From the NCBI GenBank assembly GCA_949317995.1, contig OX439037.1, positions 19,704,324 to 19,768,323 on the forward strand: a DNA stretch of 64,000 bases, read 5' to 3'. Source of the DNA: Acholoe squamosa (Eukaryota > Annelida > Polychaeta > Phyllodocida > Polynoidae). The notes under the pieces were generated by a model. The model had not been told where the DNA came from. It saw nothing but the letters and a program-made list of their open reading frames with translations, and ran no database searches. The translations under genes were made by a program, and so were the position numbers. Positions 37,941 through 46,931 of this stretch are shown here, piece after piece (position 1 is the first letter of the stretch; every line of letters starts with the position of its first letter).

Positions 37941-38270
37941 ATGTCTACTGCTAGACTAAGAAAGTGTGATCCATTTTTGCGAGTGCTGCTAGATGCTGAC
38001 CGTCTGCAAGGAGAAGCAATATTAGCTACAAGTTTAGATCATCAAGTGGAGTGTATTTCAGAAGTGATGCTGAACATACTGCGGCTACCTGTGGGGAGGA
38101 AAACAAAGGAACTCATTTCAAAGTACAAGAAGATCCTGACCGCCATCTCTGACTTTGGACTGAGTGTGAGAAAAAGACTAAGGATCATTCAAGATGCTGC
38201 CCTGAAAGTGTTTCTAGTCATACAGAGTGTAAAAAACAGGCTCAAGAGGGTTATGTTGAGACAGCATTAA
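37941..38270 (+). CDS. Small conserved Polinton protein, helical and basic
   Basis: An in-frame ATG at 37908 would add 11 residues, but the ATG at 37941 (MSTARLRKCDPFL) looks more natural and gives 109 aa. The central stretch (VMLNILRLPVGRKTKEL, then KYKKIL) followed by a basic helix matches a small protein I recall between the ATPase and capsid genes of Polintons. Its function is not established. It ends 1 nt before the next ATG. Packing against its neighbours suggests co-expression with the structural genes. Confidence 0.65.
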   Translation: MSTARLRKCDPFLRVLLDADRLQGEAILATSLDHQVECISEVMLNILRLPVGRKTKELISKYKKILTAISDFGLSVRKRLRIIQDAALKVFLVIQSVKNRLKRVMLRQH

Positions 38271-38271
38271 C

Positions 38272-39390
38272 ATGAAAAAGTACATCACTATACCCTTTGA
38301 GGAATTCACTAGATTATCAAAGACTAAACTCACCACGTCTAAGAGTCAAGGGACTGTCGACGATCCACCTGCCAACGCGTCCGTCTCCTCTGATGTGACA
38401 GACGATCCTGCTGATCGGTCAGGATCCCCTTCAGCATCCGGGGGGTCCGGGTCGTCTTCGGAGTTGCCGGATGTGGAGACAACAATATTGTCTTCAACCA
38501 CTCAGGAGACGAGGCGCGGAGATGGGGCGTGGGACGAACCGTCTGAACGGTCGGTGAAGGCACCGGTGAAGCATCCTGACCCTCACGATCCTGACCGGCA
38601 GAATCCGAGGCTGGTGTGGAAGCGGAGGGGTCATTCACCGAGTACGGTGGAGGAGGACCAGTCGATTGATGATGATGATCTGCCTGGGAGCGGTCCGTCA
38701 AAGGCTTTGGCAAAGGGTAAGGTCGATCCTGTGTCGGCGAAGGCACAGAAGCAGACGGGGAGGCGGCAGTCACAGGCAGGGCATCAGGTACAGTCGGGTC
38801 AGGATTCACAGGCAGGTCAGCAGACGCCGTTGGGGCAGAAGTCACAGGTGGGGCAGAAGGCAGAGTCGGGGCGGAATGGAACACGTCTGGGATCGGACGG
38901 TGCACCTCTGCTGTTACCACAGTCTTCACCGAGAGTGCTCCTCCAACAGCTCCCCCCTGATCTTGTACGTCGTCTAAAGGAGGGTAAGCCAGTGTCTGTG
39001 TCGCGTCTGTCTCTTCCACCACCTGGCGTGCCTGAAATGAAAAAGAGGAGAACAGAGGCTCAGGATGAAGTTGAATCATCAGCAAAGAAATACAAACAGG
39101 ACAACGATGATGATGACAGTGTTACAAAGACAGCGGGGGCAAAGCCCCCGAAAAACAAAACAAAAGAAAAGGCTCCGACTGCCGCTGCAGCACAGCAGTC
39201 GGAGACAAAAGCGGCGTCCGCGGCGGGGGCGGCACAGGAGGGTCCGGGCCGGAAGGATCACGGTACATCTACTAAAAAGGCATCCACTAATCTAGGCTCA
39301 GTCACAAACCGTAAAGTCACCAAGAGAGAACGTGCCCTACGTTCTAGCAAAGGGATCGATTCATGGTTGACGGGATGGAAGGCCAAATAG
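38272..39390 (+). CDS. Low-complexity Polinton protein of unknown function
   Basis: A 372-aa protein starting MKKYITIPFEEFTRLSK, then a long Ser/Pro/Gly/Gln-rich and charged region without globular character, then basic patches (KKRRTEA, NKTKEKA) and a conserved-looking tail (KGIDSWLTGWKAK). The short hydrophobic/aromatic N-terminus with a disordered middle resembles unnamed proteins at this position in other Polintons, but I cannot name a function. It overlaps the integrase start by 28 nt. The antisense strand also has a 248-codon open frame, attributable to base composition. Confidence 0.7.
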   Translation: MKKYITIPFEEFTRLSKTKLTTSKSQGTVDDPPANASVSSDVTDDPADRSGSPSASGGSGSSSELPDVETTILSSTTQETRRGDGAWDEPSERSVKAPVKHPDPHDPDRQNPRLVWKRRGHSPSTVEEDQSIDDDDLPGSGPSKALAKGKVDPVSAKAQKQTGRRQSQAGHQVQSGQDSQAGQQTPLGQKSQVGQKAESGRNGTRLGSDGAPLLLPQSSPRVLLQQLPPDLVRRLKEGKPVSVSRLSLPPPGVPEMKKRRTEAQDEVESSAKKYKQDNDDDDSVTKTAGAKPPKNKTKEKAPTAAAAQQSETKAASAAGAAQEGPGRKDHGTSTKKASTNLGSVTNRKVTKRERALRSSKGIDSWLTGWKAK

Positions 39391-40619
39391 CTCCCCCTCA
39401 AGAGGGTCCACCTCTAAATAGACCCAGAGGACTGGGAATAGGAGGTGTCCCTTCCAGCTTAGCGAGACCTCCCAAACCTGCTTCAGACCAGGAGTTGGAC
39501 GACTATCTCAGATCTGTCTTCTTTGACAGAGACAATCCGGGTACTTATGGTGGGGCTAGTGCCGTCTATAGAACAGTTAGGAGAGAAGGCAAGTACACCA
39601 TTTCATTGAAGAAGATCAAGGATTGGTTGCAAAGGCAGTCTTCTTACAGTCTGTTCCGTCCTGCCAGGAAGCATTTCCCTCGTCCCCGAGTCATAGCGAG
39701 CTCTAAAGACCAGCAATTAGATTGTGACACGCTTAATATGTCCTTCTACAGAGAAAGCAACAAGGGTTATGGGTACATCCTAGTCTGCATTGACATCTTC
39801 ACTAGGTACCTGTACACTAGACCTCTTACCGCTCTGAGGGGAATCAATGTCAAAGAAGCATTCGAAGATATCTTCAAGTACAACTCAAAGCCTGAAAAAA
39901 TCCGCTCGGATGCGGGTTCAGAATTTAACAACAGCATAACAAAGGAGTATTTCAAGTCGCAAGGAATCAAGCATTTCGTGACTACTAACGAGTTGAAAGC
40001 CTCCTACGCAGAAAGGGTAATTAAAAGTTTAAGAGGTCGCATAGCCAGACTCATCAAGGCGAGACATTCATTTGATTGGCAGAGTCATTTACAAGAACTC
40101 ACAGACGCTTACAACAGCTCTGAACATAGGTCTATTGGAACCACCCCCCTGAATGCCATGTGTGTTATAGACACCCCAGAGTTGTGGAGGAGGCAATACC
40201 TAGAGGACGACCGAGCTACTCGCACAGGTCCCCACAAACTACCTTATGAATTTGAATTGGGTGACAGGGTCAGAATGTCTTATCTGACTGGAGTATTTCA
40301 CCGCAGTTACGACGAGTCTTGGAGCAGGACTATATACACAGTCACTCACCGGCGACTGAACCAGGGTTACCAAAGTTTTCGTGTCAAAGATATGGACAAC
40401 GAGATGATAGAGGGCTGGTTCTACAGAGAGGAACTCCAGAGAGTCAGTCGAGAGGGAGATGCAGATGAAATTTTCGAGGTAGATAAGATCTTGAAAAGGC
40501 GTACAGTGGGCTCCAGGAATTCAAGGAGGGAAGAGATGCTGGTCTCTTGGATAGGTCATTCGCCCAAGTACAATACATGGATAAAAGCAGACCAACTTTT
40601 CGACCTAGTTCAGAACTGA
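39363..40619 (+). CDS. INT: Retroviral-type integrase with C-terminal chromodomain
   Basis: A 418-aa rve-family integrase that inserts the element and makes the 6-bp target duplication. The catalytic triad can be placed at D122 (CDTLNM), D183 (RSDAGSEF) and E217 (SYAERVIKSL). The SSEHRSIGTTPLNAM block is the usual downstream part of the core. The last 50 residues (FEVDKILKRR to WIKADQLFDL) form a chromodomain, which in related elements targets chromatin. It starts inside the end of the preceding gene in another frame; a second ATG at 39375 would shorten it by 4 residues. It appears intact. Confidence 0.95.
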   Translation: MVDGMEGQIAPPQEGPPLNRPRGLGIGGVPSSLARPPKPASDQELDDYLRSVFFDRDNPGTYGGASAVYRTVRREGKYTISLKKIKDWLQRQSSYSLFRPARKHFPRPRVIASSKDQQLDCDTLNMSFYRESNKGYGYILVCIDIFTRYLYTRPLTALRGINVKEAFEDIFKYNSKPEKIRSDAGSEFNNSITKEYFKSQGIKHFVTTNELKASYAERVIKSLRGRIARLIKARHSFDWQSHLQELTDAYNSSEHRSIGTTPLNAMCVIDTPELWRRQYLEDDRATRTGPHKLPYEFELGDRVRMSYLTGVFHRSYDESWSRTIYTVTHRRLNQGYQSFRVKDMDNEMIEGWFYREELQRVSREGDADEIFEVDKILKRRTVGSRNSRREEMLVSWIGHSPKYNTWIKADQLFDLVQN

Positions 40620-40641
40620 GAAGACAGTTCAAAGGGTTAAC

Positions 40642-41073
40642 ATGTACCTCTTTCTGTCCTCTGGTGATTGGACTGATTACTATCCTGATAACAAGTGGAA
40701 TGACTTCACTGTTCAACTACCCAATCCACGATATCTCAGCCGTGAATACGGATGGGAGATTGGATTGATTGACTTTTACATCAAGAGTGATAAAAAAGCA
40801 GGTAAGACAGCCGCCTCCAAAGTCATTCAGGTGCACTGTGACCAAGTGACCACATCTGTCATCAATGGTGTTGAAGACAGTGTTCTCTGTACTACCAGAC
40901 TCAAAGACTGTGTGGGCAGTGTTAAAACCTTTACCCATCCTTGTTACATACCCTGTGTGGCCGAGAGACTGACTTCTCTCCATCTCTACTTAAGACATGA
41001 GGATGGGACGACCCCCTCACTCGATAACGGTCAGAGCTACGCTACAGTCCACGTGAGACATACGGTGAGATAA
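40642..41073 (+). CDS. Minor capsid (penton-like) protein
   Basis: A 143-aa protein. The N-terminal sentence SGDWTDYYPDNKWNDFTVQL, followed by an EIGLIDFYI strand, is the signature of Polinton penton/minor capsid proteins, which form single-jelly-roll pentamers at capsid vertices. It is short for the family, so this may be a reduced form. It starts 22 nt after the integrase stop, and the next ATG follows after 4 nt. Confidence 0.75.
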   Translation: MYLFLSSGDWTDYYPDNKWNDFTVQLPNPRYLSREYGWEIGLIDFYIKSDKKAGKTAASKVIQVHCDQVTTSVINGVEDSVLCTTRLKDCVGSVKTFTHPCYIPCVAERLTSLHLYLRHEDGTTPSLDNGQSYATVHVRHTVR

Positions 41074-41077
41074 AAGC

Positions 41078-41521
41078 ATGGGTCTGGTTCCGATTGGGAT
41101 TCAGGTACAGGCCTGGAAGAAGGGAGTGAACGAGTCTAGCAATGATGAAAGCAAGCAAAGAGTGATCGTTCCTGGCATGGCTGGAGAGCAGTTCCATGTG
41201 GTTAAAACACCCTCTGTGAGTCAAAAGACAAGCAAGGTGCATGCCACAAAGTCCCTGAAGCAGGAGCTGGGTTCACCTGTCAGGGCGAATCTAGACAGGG
41301 TGAAAGAAAGGGAGAAGATGGGAGATGGGATCCTAACAGCATCACAGGTATCCTTTGACGTGGCTGCAGTGAGTGAGAAGGGTCGTCGTAAGGATTCTGG
41401 GAACAAGAAGAAAAAGGCTGGAAGTAGAACTGCCAATGCTAAAAAGACTATTAAAAGGTTAAGTACAGCCAGAAGTCGTCAGTCTGGTTCAAGTCGTACG
41501 TCTGGAAAGAAGTCCAAGTGA
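41078..41521 (+). CDS. Basic protein of unknown function, possible DNA-condensing core protein
   Basis: A 147-aa protein with a mixed N-terminal half and a strongly basic Lys/Arg/Ser C-terminal half (KGRRKDSGNKKKKAG and the KKSK end). Composition and position between the penton-like and major capsid genes suggest a virion core or scaffold role by analogy with adenovirus-type layouts. This is inference; there is no recognisable domain. Confidence 0.6.
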   Translation: MGLVPIGIQVQAWKKGVNESSNDESKQRVIVPGMAGEQFHVVKTPSVSQKTSKVHATKSLKQELGSPVRANLDRVKEREKMGDGILTASQVSFDVAAVSEKGRRKDSGNKKKKAGSRTANAKKTIKRLSTARSRQSGSSRTSGKKSK

Positions 41522-41554
41522 TCTATCTGTACTCTACTACACACCTTTACCAAG

Positions 41555-42871
41555 ATGATGAGATACAAACTTGAGAACGTTGAGGAAGGATGTACATCGC
41601 GCCTACAAGTTTTCAAACCCCCCCTCATGGAGACTGCTGTGCAAAATCATCATTGTCATCGCATCTACCCCAAGTCAGCCATCTCCCCAGGAGCACCAAT
41701 CACCTTCAGATTAGATGGTAATTCAGGTGCCTACATTGATGGTTCCAGCTCTAGCATGGTAGTATCGTTGAAGATCCAAAAAGCAGACGGCACAGCAGTT
41801 ACAGCAGCTGATAAAGTTTCTCTGACCAATCGTCCGCTGTCTTCCATATTTTCACAAGTGGACGTGACCTTCAACGGGAAAAATCTGAATCCAGACGTAG
41901 GGTCAAACTACCCCTATAAGTGTTATCTAGACACATTGGTGTTTGAGAACAAAGAATACAAAGAAACGGTCGGGTTGGAGAGTGGATTCTATCCAGACAC
42001 TGAAGGTTCAGTTGGCACCACAGACCCCACAGCCACAGACAAGGCCAATGCAGGATTGGTTGACAGGTATGAACTGACCAAGGCTGGTAAACTGGTAACC
42101 TTTATAGGACCTTTGGGGGTTGACTTTTGGGACAAGTGTGATCATTGGCTACTCGATGGTACCTCAGTGAACTTTGTATTCCATCAGAGTTCGGATCCTT
42201 TCAGACTCCTAGCTGCCGCAGATGACCCCAAGTACAAGGTAGTGATAGACTCTATGTACCTTCAAATCTGTTTGATTGAACCTAGACCTGAAGTGGTGAT
42301 AGCTCATGCTGAAGACCTCAAGGAGAAACACGCCCTCTATGCCTATCCTCGGACCTCAGTGAGGTCGCACATCATTCCAGCAGGAGTAAACCAGTTCAGT
42401 ATCAACTCGATCCTAGCTGACAGGGTGCCCAGCATAGTGTTGGCCTGTTTCATAGATGCTGGAGCTTACTCGGGAAAGCAGAGTGCTAACAGCTTCCGCT
42501 TTCAACACAGTAATTGCAACTACATGTCACTGCAAGTCGGGGGACAGAGCTTCCCTGCTACCCCATATCAACCCGACTTTGAAGAAAAGAGGTTTGCTGA
42601 AGTCTTTGCAGCATTTCAACAGATGGCGGGTAACAAGGGCAATGGAATCACCCAGGATGCTTTCCTCCAGGACAACACCATATTCGCCTTCTCCACCCAG
42701 CATGACCTAGATGTGAGGAAGCTTCAATTCTCCACCATCCGCAAGGCCTCGACACGCTTAGAGATGAAATTCTCAAAGAACCTGGCCTCTCCTATGATCT
42801 GCTTACTCTACATGGTTTCCCCAGGGGCCTATAAAATATCTCAAGCTAGGGAGGTGACAGTGGAATATTAA
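41555..42871 (+). CDS. MCP: Major capsid protein (double jelly roll)
   Basis: A 438-aa protein with the strand blocks of Polinton capsid proteins: an N-terminal PGAPITFRLDGNSGAYID segment, NRPLSSIFSQVDVTFNGK, and a late TPYQPDFEEKRF block. The family forms trimeric hexon-like capsomers and is often annotated as F54H12.2-like in animal genomes. Length is somewhat short but the fold-defining blocks are in order and the frame is intact. The start ATGATG at 41555 follows the previous stop by 33 nt. A poly(A) signal lies at 43213. Confidence 0.93.
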   Translation: MMRYKLENVEEGCTSRLQVFKPPLMETAVQNHHCHRIYPKSAISPGAPITFRLDGNSGAYIDGSSSSMVVSLKIQKADGTAVTAADKVSLTNRPLSSIFSQVDVTFNGKNLNPDVGSNYPYKCYLDTLVFENKEYKETVGLESGFYPDTEGSVGTTDPTATDKANAGLVDRYELTKAGKLVTFIGPLGVDFWDKCDHWLLDGTSVNFVFHQSSDPFRLLAAADDPKYKVVIDSMYLQICLIEPRPEVVIAHAEDLKEKHALYAYPRTSVRSHIIPAGVNQFSINSILADRVPSIVLACFIDAGAYSGKQSANSFRFQHSNCNYMSLQVGGQSFPATPYQPDFEEKRFAEVFAAFQQMAGNKGNGITQDAFLQDNTIFAFSTQHDLDVRKLQFSTIRKASTRLEMKFSKNLASPMICLLYMVSPGAYKISQAREVTVEY

Positions 42872-42954
42872 TAGAGACAAAAGACAACATATACAACCAT
42901 CAACTGATTTATTAAATGTGATGACCGTAATTGTATGGTGATATCTGTTCGAAT

Positions 42955-43218
42955 GACAAGGATTCATTGTGTGTAGACCCTTGGGACAAGCCCCAAGTAT
43001 AGGTTCAGTTATTGTTATCTAGAGTAGACAGTAGTCTTGCATGTAGTATGAATAATCATGTAACCTTATGTTTTGAAAAAAGGTTCAAATGACAATGATT
43101 TATTGTGTGTAGACCCTTGGGACAAGCCCCAAGTATAGGTTCAATTATTTTTATCTAGAGTAGACAGTAGTCTTGCATATAGTATGAATAATCATGTAAC
43201 CTTATGCTTTAAAATAAA
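42955..43218 (+). repeat. Tandem duplication in capsid 3-prime region, period about 136 bp
   Basis: Both units contain CCCTTGGGACAAGCCCCAAG, which can fold on itself, then TAGAGTAGACAGTAGTCTTG. The second unit ends in the poly(A) signal. The minus-strand membrane-protein gene ends in the same interval, and TTTATT at 43099-43104 could be its signal. Confidence 0.8.
43213..43218 (+). terminator. Poly(A) signal after the capsid block
   Basis: AATAAA 342 bases beyond the capsid stop. It is the first clear signal downstream of the tightly packed ATPase-to-capsid genes. Confidence 0.65.
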
Positions 43219-43284
43219 GGTATCATACCAAAAAATTTTGTGTCTGTTGTTATATCATGTTATGATATACTCACCTTAGCTGTG

Positions 43285-44559
43285 TCAGAGTTGGGTGACT
43301 GTGTGAGAGTCATGTCCCTCATCTCGTATACCGACTCTCTGTGGTGAATCTGTGGCACAGGGTGTCTTTGCCGGCCTCCTCCGTCCAAATCGTCTGCCGC
43401 GAATGCATACGGCCACTCGCCTGGGAACCGTTCTCAACGCTTTCCATCTCAAAACCTGACCGACCCGCTGCAATCCCTTCTCCGCATCTGGTGTAACATC
43501 CTCGGGGCTGACACGTGCTGTAAATAAAATTATGAATGAATTAGGTTTGGATTACAATGAGACATTACAGATTTAAATAACATACTTGAGCTTCAGGCAT
43601 AAAGCAGATATCAGGCAGTGTTATAATAACCATGCAGTTCAGCTTTTAGACCTACATTCTATACCACACACAATCAAGCCAAGCGACAAGGCAGGGAGAA
43701 CTACAGTAAGGGAGAATGCACTATTGATAATGAAAGAGGGGACCAAAAGCTTTCAGGCAGCATCAAGACACTTACAAGATGCACGGCCATGCAATAAATA
43801 CCGGCAGGGGCAGCAGGTGTAAAATCCAAGGACCACCACCACCAAAAAGAGGATCCCGGCCAACACCCATCCGGACGTGAGGAGTGCAGTGTCCTCATAC
43901 CTCAGGCGTGTAGGGTCTGTGGTGTTCAGTTCAGGACCACCGGTAGTCACAGGTACCTCTGTAAGGGAAAATTCAATATGATTAATTTAAAAAAAAAAAA
44001 TAAAATAAAAAAAAAAATACAAGTCTGACAATGATTATGAGTTCCCTCACTGTATATATATATACTGTAATACCAGCAACACTGATACATTTTTAAAACT
44101 GTCCGCAATAAATCTGTTCTCACCAGTCCAAGTGTGTGTGTCAGTGGAGGGTTGGACTGTGGAGGGTTGAACTGTGGAAGGCATGGCAGTGTTCCCATCA
44201 GTGGATGGGCAATCAGACAGGATGAGAATGTTCGATTTCATTTGTTTGAGGGCACTGAGAAGATCACAGGGCACCAATACGCGTCCCTTTCTGATGTCTA
44301 TCTTTGTCAGGGTAGGGAATAATCCTATAAGTTCCCATATTTTGGTTACACTCAATACAGACTCCTGAAGGTCTGCACTCTCTGGCGGGCTATTTCGGAG
44401 AGGTGAAGACCCCTTAGAAAGCCACCCTGGAAGCACCGTCGTCTTCCGGCAAATGATAAGACGGGGTAGACATGTACACTTGGGAGCGTCTGGGCACTCA
44501 TCAGCCAAGCACATCACCCACACTGCAGCGAATACCAACAGGAGTCTCACGATCTCCAT
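43285..44559 (-). CDS. Type I membrane protein with LRRNT-like ectodomain, three exons
   Basis: Coding exons on the minus strand are 44559-44124, 43958-43776 and 43517-43285. Donors are GTGAGA and GTAAGT, acceptors CTTACAG and TTTACAG, and phases 1 and 1 match, giving 283 aa. Residues 1-19 (MEIVRLLLVFAAVWVMCLA) are a signal peptide. Next is a Cys-rich start (CPDAPKCTC, then C) like a leucine-rich-repeat N-cap, leucine-rich sequence, a Ser/Thr/Pro stalk, an NTT glycosylation site at 157-159 and a transmembrane helix at about 175-193. The cytoplasmic tail is Arg-rich (IRGRRFGRRRPAK). If the second intron is retained, translation ends after a short Cys-containing tail, so two isoforms are possible. 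I recognise no named family. It could be an envelope or decoy-receptor-like product. Confidence 0.72.
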
Positions 44560-44871
44560 CCTTCCTGAAAATATGAAAGCATAATTAAGTATACCAGTCT
44601 GCACAGTTGATTATTTATAGTGTTTTTACTGTTTCTCTACTATTAGGGCATACCAATTCACACTCAGGGAAGGACCCACTTTTGATATATCATAACTACA
44701 ATGACATGTACACTGCTCTCTGATTGGGTGATGGGTCTCGAAAATCATACTGTGATTGGCTGATGGCACATAAGAACTTTTTGAAAAGGTACATTTCAAT
44801 GCCTGCAGAGCACACTCGAGAGCTGGAGTTTAGAGAGAGCAGTCGCATAGTGTGAACCCTATTATCATACC
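44560..44871. promoter_or_regulatory. Bidirectional promoter region
   Basis: 312 bp separate two divergent ATGs. On the minus strand a TATA box (TATAAATA, plus-strand 44612-44619) lies about 53 bp upstream of the membrane-protein ATG. On the plus side there are two inverted CCAAT boxes (ATTGG at 44723-44727 and 44755-44759) in similar contexts about 32 bp apart. Confidence 0.65.
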
Positions 44872-45833
44872 ATGGCTCAAGATAACATGAATGAAACCAT
44901 GTCGGAATTGTCAATCACAAAGGCTCTACAAGAAGAGGTAGAGCTCATGGACATTCTCCCCCACAAGGTGGTAAGTAAACATGTTTATCATTCTCTCCTC
45001 ACCATCCTCTACCAGTGACTACCACTGCAGGCACATGAGTTGCACATTTATTACCCCTGATCATACTCTTAGTTCACTTTGACAGTGTTGAATCATGTGA
45101 AAGAGACATGAGCAAGTAAGCAGCATTTTTTCTTCTTTTCTTTAAGGTGACTGATGATACATGTGTTGCTGAAGGGACCAGATCTGTGGTTACCCAGAAT
45201 GCCCCCAAGGACCCCAGGCTGCATAACAGGGGTAGCCACACCCTTCTTGATATTTCTGAGTCTTGCACTAAAGATACCACACTGGGGATGATTCAAGGAT
45301 TGGATGAAATACCAGAGGAGATACCAGACTCCATGCCTCTTAGAGAAAACCAATCAAGGATACAACATGACATGGATGTGAGCATTCCCATTGGTAGTGT
45401 CCATGCAGGGGATGACTGGCAGAACTATGGGAGAGATCTATACAAGACCATGACTTTCAATCCTGAACTGAATTGGGAACTGGCCCTGAGTCATTTCTCC
45501 ATTGTGGGACACACAAAGGATGATCTCTGTGGCATCAAACCATTCAGAATGCATGTGGCTATTGATCTCATGAACACAAAGGGAGAAGCTCAGACAATTT
45601 ACTTCACCAAAATATTGTACCCCCACCCTGGTTGCCTTTTAGATGATTGGATTTTGGAATATACAGAAAAACTAAAGATATATAAAATAGATTCATTCCA
45701 TGTTAGGGCCCATGCAGAAGGAGTGACATTACCAAATCTGTCAGACTTTACCATCTCAACAGGGGTCATTGCAAGATATGGAAAGTGTGAATCATGTGCT
45801 GCATGTGACTTTAAAGACATCATTTTCAGGTAG
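44872..45833 (+). CDS. Accessory protein of unknown function, two exons, 261 aa
   Basis: Exon 1 is 44872-44970 (33 codons, start MAQDNMNETMSEL), with donor GTAAGT. Exon 2 is 45147-45833 after a pyrimidine tract and TTTAAG, phase 0. The product begins with an acidic helical segment. A globular part (about residues 110-250) has aromatic-rich strands such as FNPELNWELALSHFSIVG and ends in a CESCAACDF cysteine cluster that could bind metal. No family is recognised. It diverges from the membrane-protein gene and has its own AATAAA, so it is probably an independent early-type or host-interaction gene. Confidence 0.7.
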
Positions 45834-45886
45834 TGTAGAGACTGTATTTGGAGCATGAATGTACCATCAGATAAATCCATGACAGA

Positions 45887-45892
45887 AATAAA
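45887..45892 (+). terminator. Poly(A) signal of the 261-aa gene
   Basis: AATAAA 54 bases past the stop codon. Confidence 0.7.
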
Positions 45893-45899
45893 CATATTG

Positions 45900-46840
45900 A
45901 ACAGTGAGTGATGTTTTGTTTTTACTATCTTATTATTGGATAACCTACCAGTCAACTGAAAGTAATATCTTACTTAATGAGCTATGGCGCTGCATGAGTG
46001 CATCATGCCGACCCTTTGTGTGAGTATCAAAATGAAAGATTCAACAGAAATTGCACTTAACATAATGCAAATATGCACTATTAGTTAGTGATTCTCATTC
46101 AGCTGCATTCATGTATCATATCAATGTTGGGGGTATTCATCACTTATCAATAGGAGGTGGTGGGGGGGGGGTAAAAATTGTTATCAACCCCCCCCCCCCC
46201 CACCACCCCCCCCCCCCCAATGATAAATGATGATCATTCCCTCAGTGAGTGTATCAACATGATATAACCCACAGTGATTAATCATCATAAAGTTCCCATG
46301 ATGCACTGGTGGCTGACTGACATTTGCTGCTTTGGTACATCATGGCAACCCTTTAGTAGTATACTGTATGCATCACCCCTCGTACCATGATATTGTTCAC
46401 ATATGTAAGTGATTCTCATTTATTGATTTGATGCATCATGCCAAACTTTTAGGAGAGTAACAATAACATAAATAAATTGATACAAAGGCACATCAGGACA
46501 AAATTGACTCAATTCCACATGATTCATTGACACATACATTCACTACCAATATATACATCAATTCTATCATAACAGGAATTTATTACAATTTTACCAAAAT
46601 TTTCACAAAGCATCATACTCTTATACCCTGTACATGGCCCTGAGATAACACAAAGGGGTATACTCCACTGGCAGATATGCAAAACCCATGACCTGCATCT
46701 TCACCCTGTGAACTCTGCTAGGCATCACCCCCACCCCCCACCATGGGATGGGTTCCAATACATACCCCCCCCCCCACACACACTTCCACCATGCCTCATC
46801 CCTCCCATAATGCTAAGATATTTTGCACCCCCTCTCCTCT
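45900..46840. other. Intergenic region with a C/G homopolymer hairpin
   Basis: No gene seen. 46130-46245 holds long G and C runs between a CACTTATCAA-like left part and a TGATAAATGATGATCATTCC right part, a degenerate relative of the GGGAGTGGTCATT MITE family. CATCATGCC-type sentences recur nearby (46001, 46340, 46435). Confidence 0.5.
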
Positions 46841-46846
46841 GAGACC

Positions 46847-46855
46847 CATAAAAAG
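46847..46855 (+). promoter_or_regulatory. TATA-like box of the 675-aa gene
   Basis: CATAAAAAG about 80 bp upstream of the ATG at 46932. Confidence 0.45.
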
Positions 46856-46931
46856 CTGAGTGAGGAGAAGCCCTTCCTGCACAATTCTCAAAGCACCCCC
46901 AGGAGCAAGGAGCTATAAGCAGATATTCATC

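Noticed and set aside
38339-39085. 248-codon antisense open frame opposite the low-complexity Polinton gene
   Set aside because: It has shadow composition (Pro/Ser/Ala runs), lies fully within a plus-strand gene, and has no promoter or conserved sentence.
45093-45353. Minus-strand open frame over the 261-aa gene
   Set aside because: Fully antisense to an exon with good splice signals. No independent evidence.
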